From Lutacidiplasma sp049802875 (GTDB lineage: Archaea > Thermoplasmatota > Thermoplasmata > Lutacidiplasmatales > UBA184), in assembly GCA_049802875.1 (NCBI GenBank), contig JBARNH010000041.1:1-42305 (forward strand): a DNA stretch of 42,305 nucleotides. Reading direction: 5' to 3'. Below, one piece after another: positions 40,978 through 42,305 of this stretch (the stretch's first letter is position 1; each line of letters opens with the position of its first letter). The notes beneath the pieces are model-generated. The model saw only the letters and a program-made list of their open reading frames with translations, was not told the DNA's origin and did not search any database. Made by a program: the position numbers and the translations under genes.

Positions 40978-42305
40978 GCCCCACGGACACCTCGGTTCCG
41001 CTGGGCGCGACATTCAGCCCCGGGGGGACCACCCGCTTCCTGGTCTGGGCTCCGGCGGCCCGACGCGTGCAGCTCGTACTGGACGGTTCGGCCCGGGTGT
41101 TGATGGAGTCCCTCGGCGACGGCTACTGGGGCCTCGAGCGCGACGGACTCCGGCCGGGGCACCGGTACGGCTTCCGGCTGGACCGGGGCCCAGCCCTTCC
41201 CGATCCGGCGTCGCGGTCCCAGCCGGACGGCGTGCACGGCCTATCGGAGCTCGTCGAGCCCGAGCGGTTCGCCTGGTCCGACGCCGGCTGGCGGGGCGGG
41301 GAATGGGCGCAGCCCGTACTGTACGAACTCCACGTCGGCGCCTTCGGGGCTTCCCCCACGTTCGACGGGGTCGTCGCGCGCCTCGATTACCTCCGGGACC
41401 TCGGGGTGACGGCGGTCGAGGTGATGCCGGTGGCCCAATTCCCGGGAGACCGCAACTGGGGGTACGACGGGGTGTTCCCCTTTGCGGTGCAGAACTCGTA
41501 CGGCGGGATTGCCGGCCTCCAGCGCCTGAGCGACGCCTGCCACTCGCGGGGGCTCTCCCTCCTGGTCGACGTGGTCTACAACCACCTCGGACCCGAAGGG
41601 AATCGCCTCGCCGCGTTCGGCCCGTACTTCACCGACCGCTACCGCACCCCCTGGGGCCCGGCGGTCAATCTCGACGGGCGGGGGAGCGACGAGGTGCGCC
41701 GCTTCTTTATCGAGAGCGCGACCTGGCTCGTCACCACGGCCCACCTGGACGGTCTTCGGGTCGATGCGGTCCATGCGATCGTCGACCCGACAGCGGTACC
41801 GTTCCTCGCCGAGCTGACCCGCGCGGTGCATCGGCTGGGACGACGTACGGGGCGACGCCGCTGGATGGTCGCGGAAAGTTCGCTCAACGATCCCCGGGTC
41901 GTCCGGCCCGAGGCGGTCGGTGGCCTCGGCTTCGACGCGATGTGGAACGACGACTTCCACCATGCCCTGCACGTCGCGCTGACCGGGGAGCGCCAAGGCT
42001 ACTTCGTGGACTTCGACGGGGCCAACGATCTGCGACGAGTCCTCGTGGACGGGTTCGCACTCGCGGGGCGCCGGTCGGCGTTCCGCGGCCGCCGGCACGG
42101 TCGCCCGGCGCGCGGCGTCCCGGCGGACCGGTTCGTCGTGGGGGCTCAAAACCACGACCAGGTCGGCAACCGCCCCTTCGGGGAGCGTCTCTCGAAGCTG
42201 GTTCCCTTCGAGGCCCGCAAGCTCGCCGCCGGCCTGACGCTCCTCTCCCCGTTCGTGCCGATGTTGTTCATGGGGGAGGAGTATGGAGAGCCCGCCCCGT
42301 TCCTC
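40974..42305 (+). CDS. treZ: Malto-oligosyltrehalose trehalohydrolase, 3' end cut by window
   Basis: 444 codons are visible before the right edge; the family is usually 550-600 aa. The GTG at 40974 overlaps the glgB stop (GTGA). The N-terminal beta domain (RFLVWAPAARRVQLVLDG) is followed by the TreZ-typical LPDPASRSQPDGVHG, then LYELHVGAFG, WGYDGVFPFAVQNSYGG, nucleophile Asp264 in GLRVDAVHAI and acid/base Glu301 in MVAESSLNDPR, and near the edge QNHDQVGNR. It releases trehalose from glucan chains whose end has been isomerised by TreY; treY is expected just beyond the window. Together with treS-mak-glgE this allows flux in both directions between glucan and trehalose. Confidence 0.94.
   Translation, partial: MSPTDTSVPLGATFSPGGTTRFLVWAPAARRVQLVLDGSARVLMESLGDGYWGLERDGLRPGHRYGFRLDRGPALPDPASRSQPDGVHGLSELVEPERFAWSDAGWRGGEWAQPVLYELHVGAFGASPTFDGVVARLDYLRDLGVTAVEVMPVAQFPGDRNWGYDGVFPFAVQNSYGGIAGLQRLSDACHSRGLSLLVDVVYNHLGPEGNRLAAFGPYFTDRYRTPWGPAVNLDGRGSDEVRRFFIESATWLVTTAHLDGLRVDAVHAIVDPTAVPFLAELTRAVHRLGRRTGRRRWMVAESSLNDPRVVRPEAVGGLGFDAMWNDDFHHALHVALTGERQGYFVDFDGANDLRRVLVDGFALAGRRSAFRGRRHGRPARGVPADRFVVGAQNHDQVGNRPFGERLSKLVPFEARKLAAGLTLLSPFVPMLFMGEEYGEPAPFL

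Noticed and set aside
1..42305. CRISPR arrays, tRNA or rRNA genes, insertion sequences
   Set aside because: Reading both strands I saw no spaced direct repeats, cloverleaf-like sequence, rRNA signature or transposase motif.

Overview
The window is GC-rich archaeal DNA, most likely from an acid-associated member of the Thermoplasmatota. The archaeal signs are a Thermoplasma-type geranylgeranyl reductase beside a small ferredoxin, a LysW-carrier amino-acid operon, a thermopsin-family secreted acid protease, a NikR/NiCoT nickel module, and many genes with a TATA-like element about 22-28 nt before the start codon, as expected for leaderless transcripts. Genes are tightly packed with many ATGA/GTGA overlaps. 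No rRNA, tRNA, CRISPR array or transposase was seen. The lineage is inferred from gene resemblance only.

Layout. 1-5625 (minus): a cut-off unknown gene, geranylgeranyl reductase, ferredoxin, thioredoxin reductase, then an operon of ABC ATPase, ABC permease and flavin reductase. 5723-9083 (minus): a small unknown protein, a glycogen-debranching-type glucosidase and an NAD(P)-binding protein. 9420-11331: a CARF-like/HTH regulator divergent from a methylenetetrahydrofolate-reductase-like protein. 11382-14099 (minus): nickel permease, NikR and a diverged M29-like protein. 14188-22606: an ACT regulator divergent from argG-argH-lysW-lysX-lysY-lysZ-lysJ-lysK, a complete carrier-protein route that should make ornithine (and perhaps lysine) plus the last two arginine steps. 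22727-23593: a zinc-ribbon membrane protein.

23697-25308 holds what looks like an arsenic-resistance island: an HxlR regulator with an N-terminal Cys cluster, a perfect inverted repeat, a 28-residue peptide with eight consecutive cysteines, a thioredoxin-type arsenate reductase and an aquaporin. The peptide is the most novel item. 25386-31588 carries a thermopsin, a methyltransferase, an alpha/alpha-toroid protein and a PLP decarboxylase interrupted by one in-frame amber codon.

31742-42305 is a trehalose/alpha-glucan operon: glgE, a treS-maltokinase fusion, malQ, glgB and treZ (cut by the window end). TreS, maltokinase and GlgE build glucan from trehalose through maltose 1-phosphate; GlgB branches it; MalQ reshapes chains; TreZ (normally with TreY) returns glucan to trehalose. 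With the debranching enzyme at 6424-8601 this makes a closed glucan-trehalose cycle, better known from actinobacteria than from archaea.

Four genes need care in automated annotation: lysW (53 aa), the Cys-rich peptide (28 aa), lysK (no ATG, GTG or TTG where its N-terminus must begin), and the two genes cut by the window ends.
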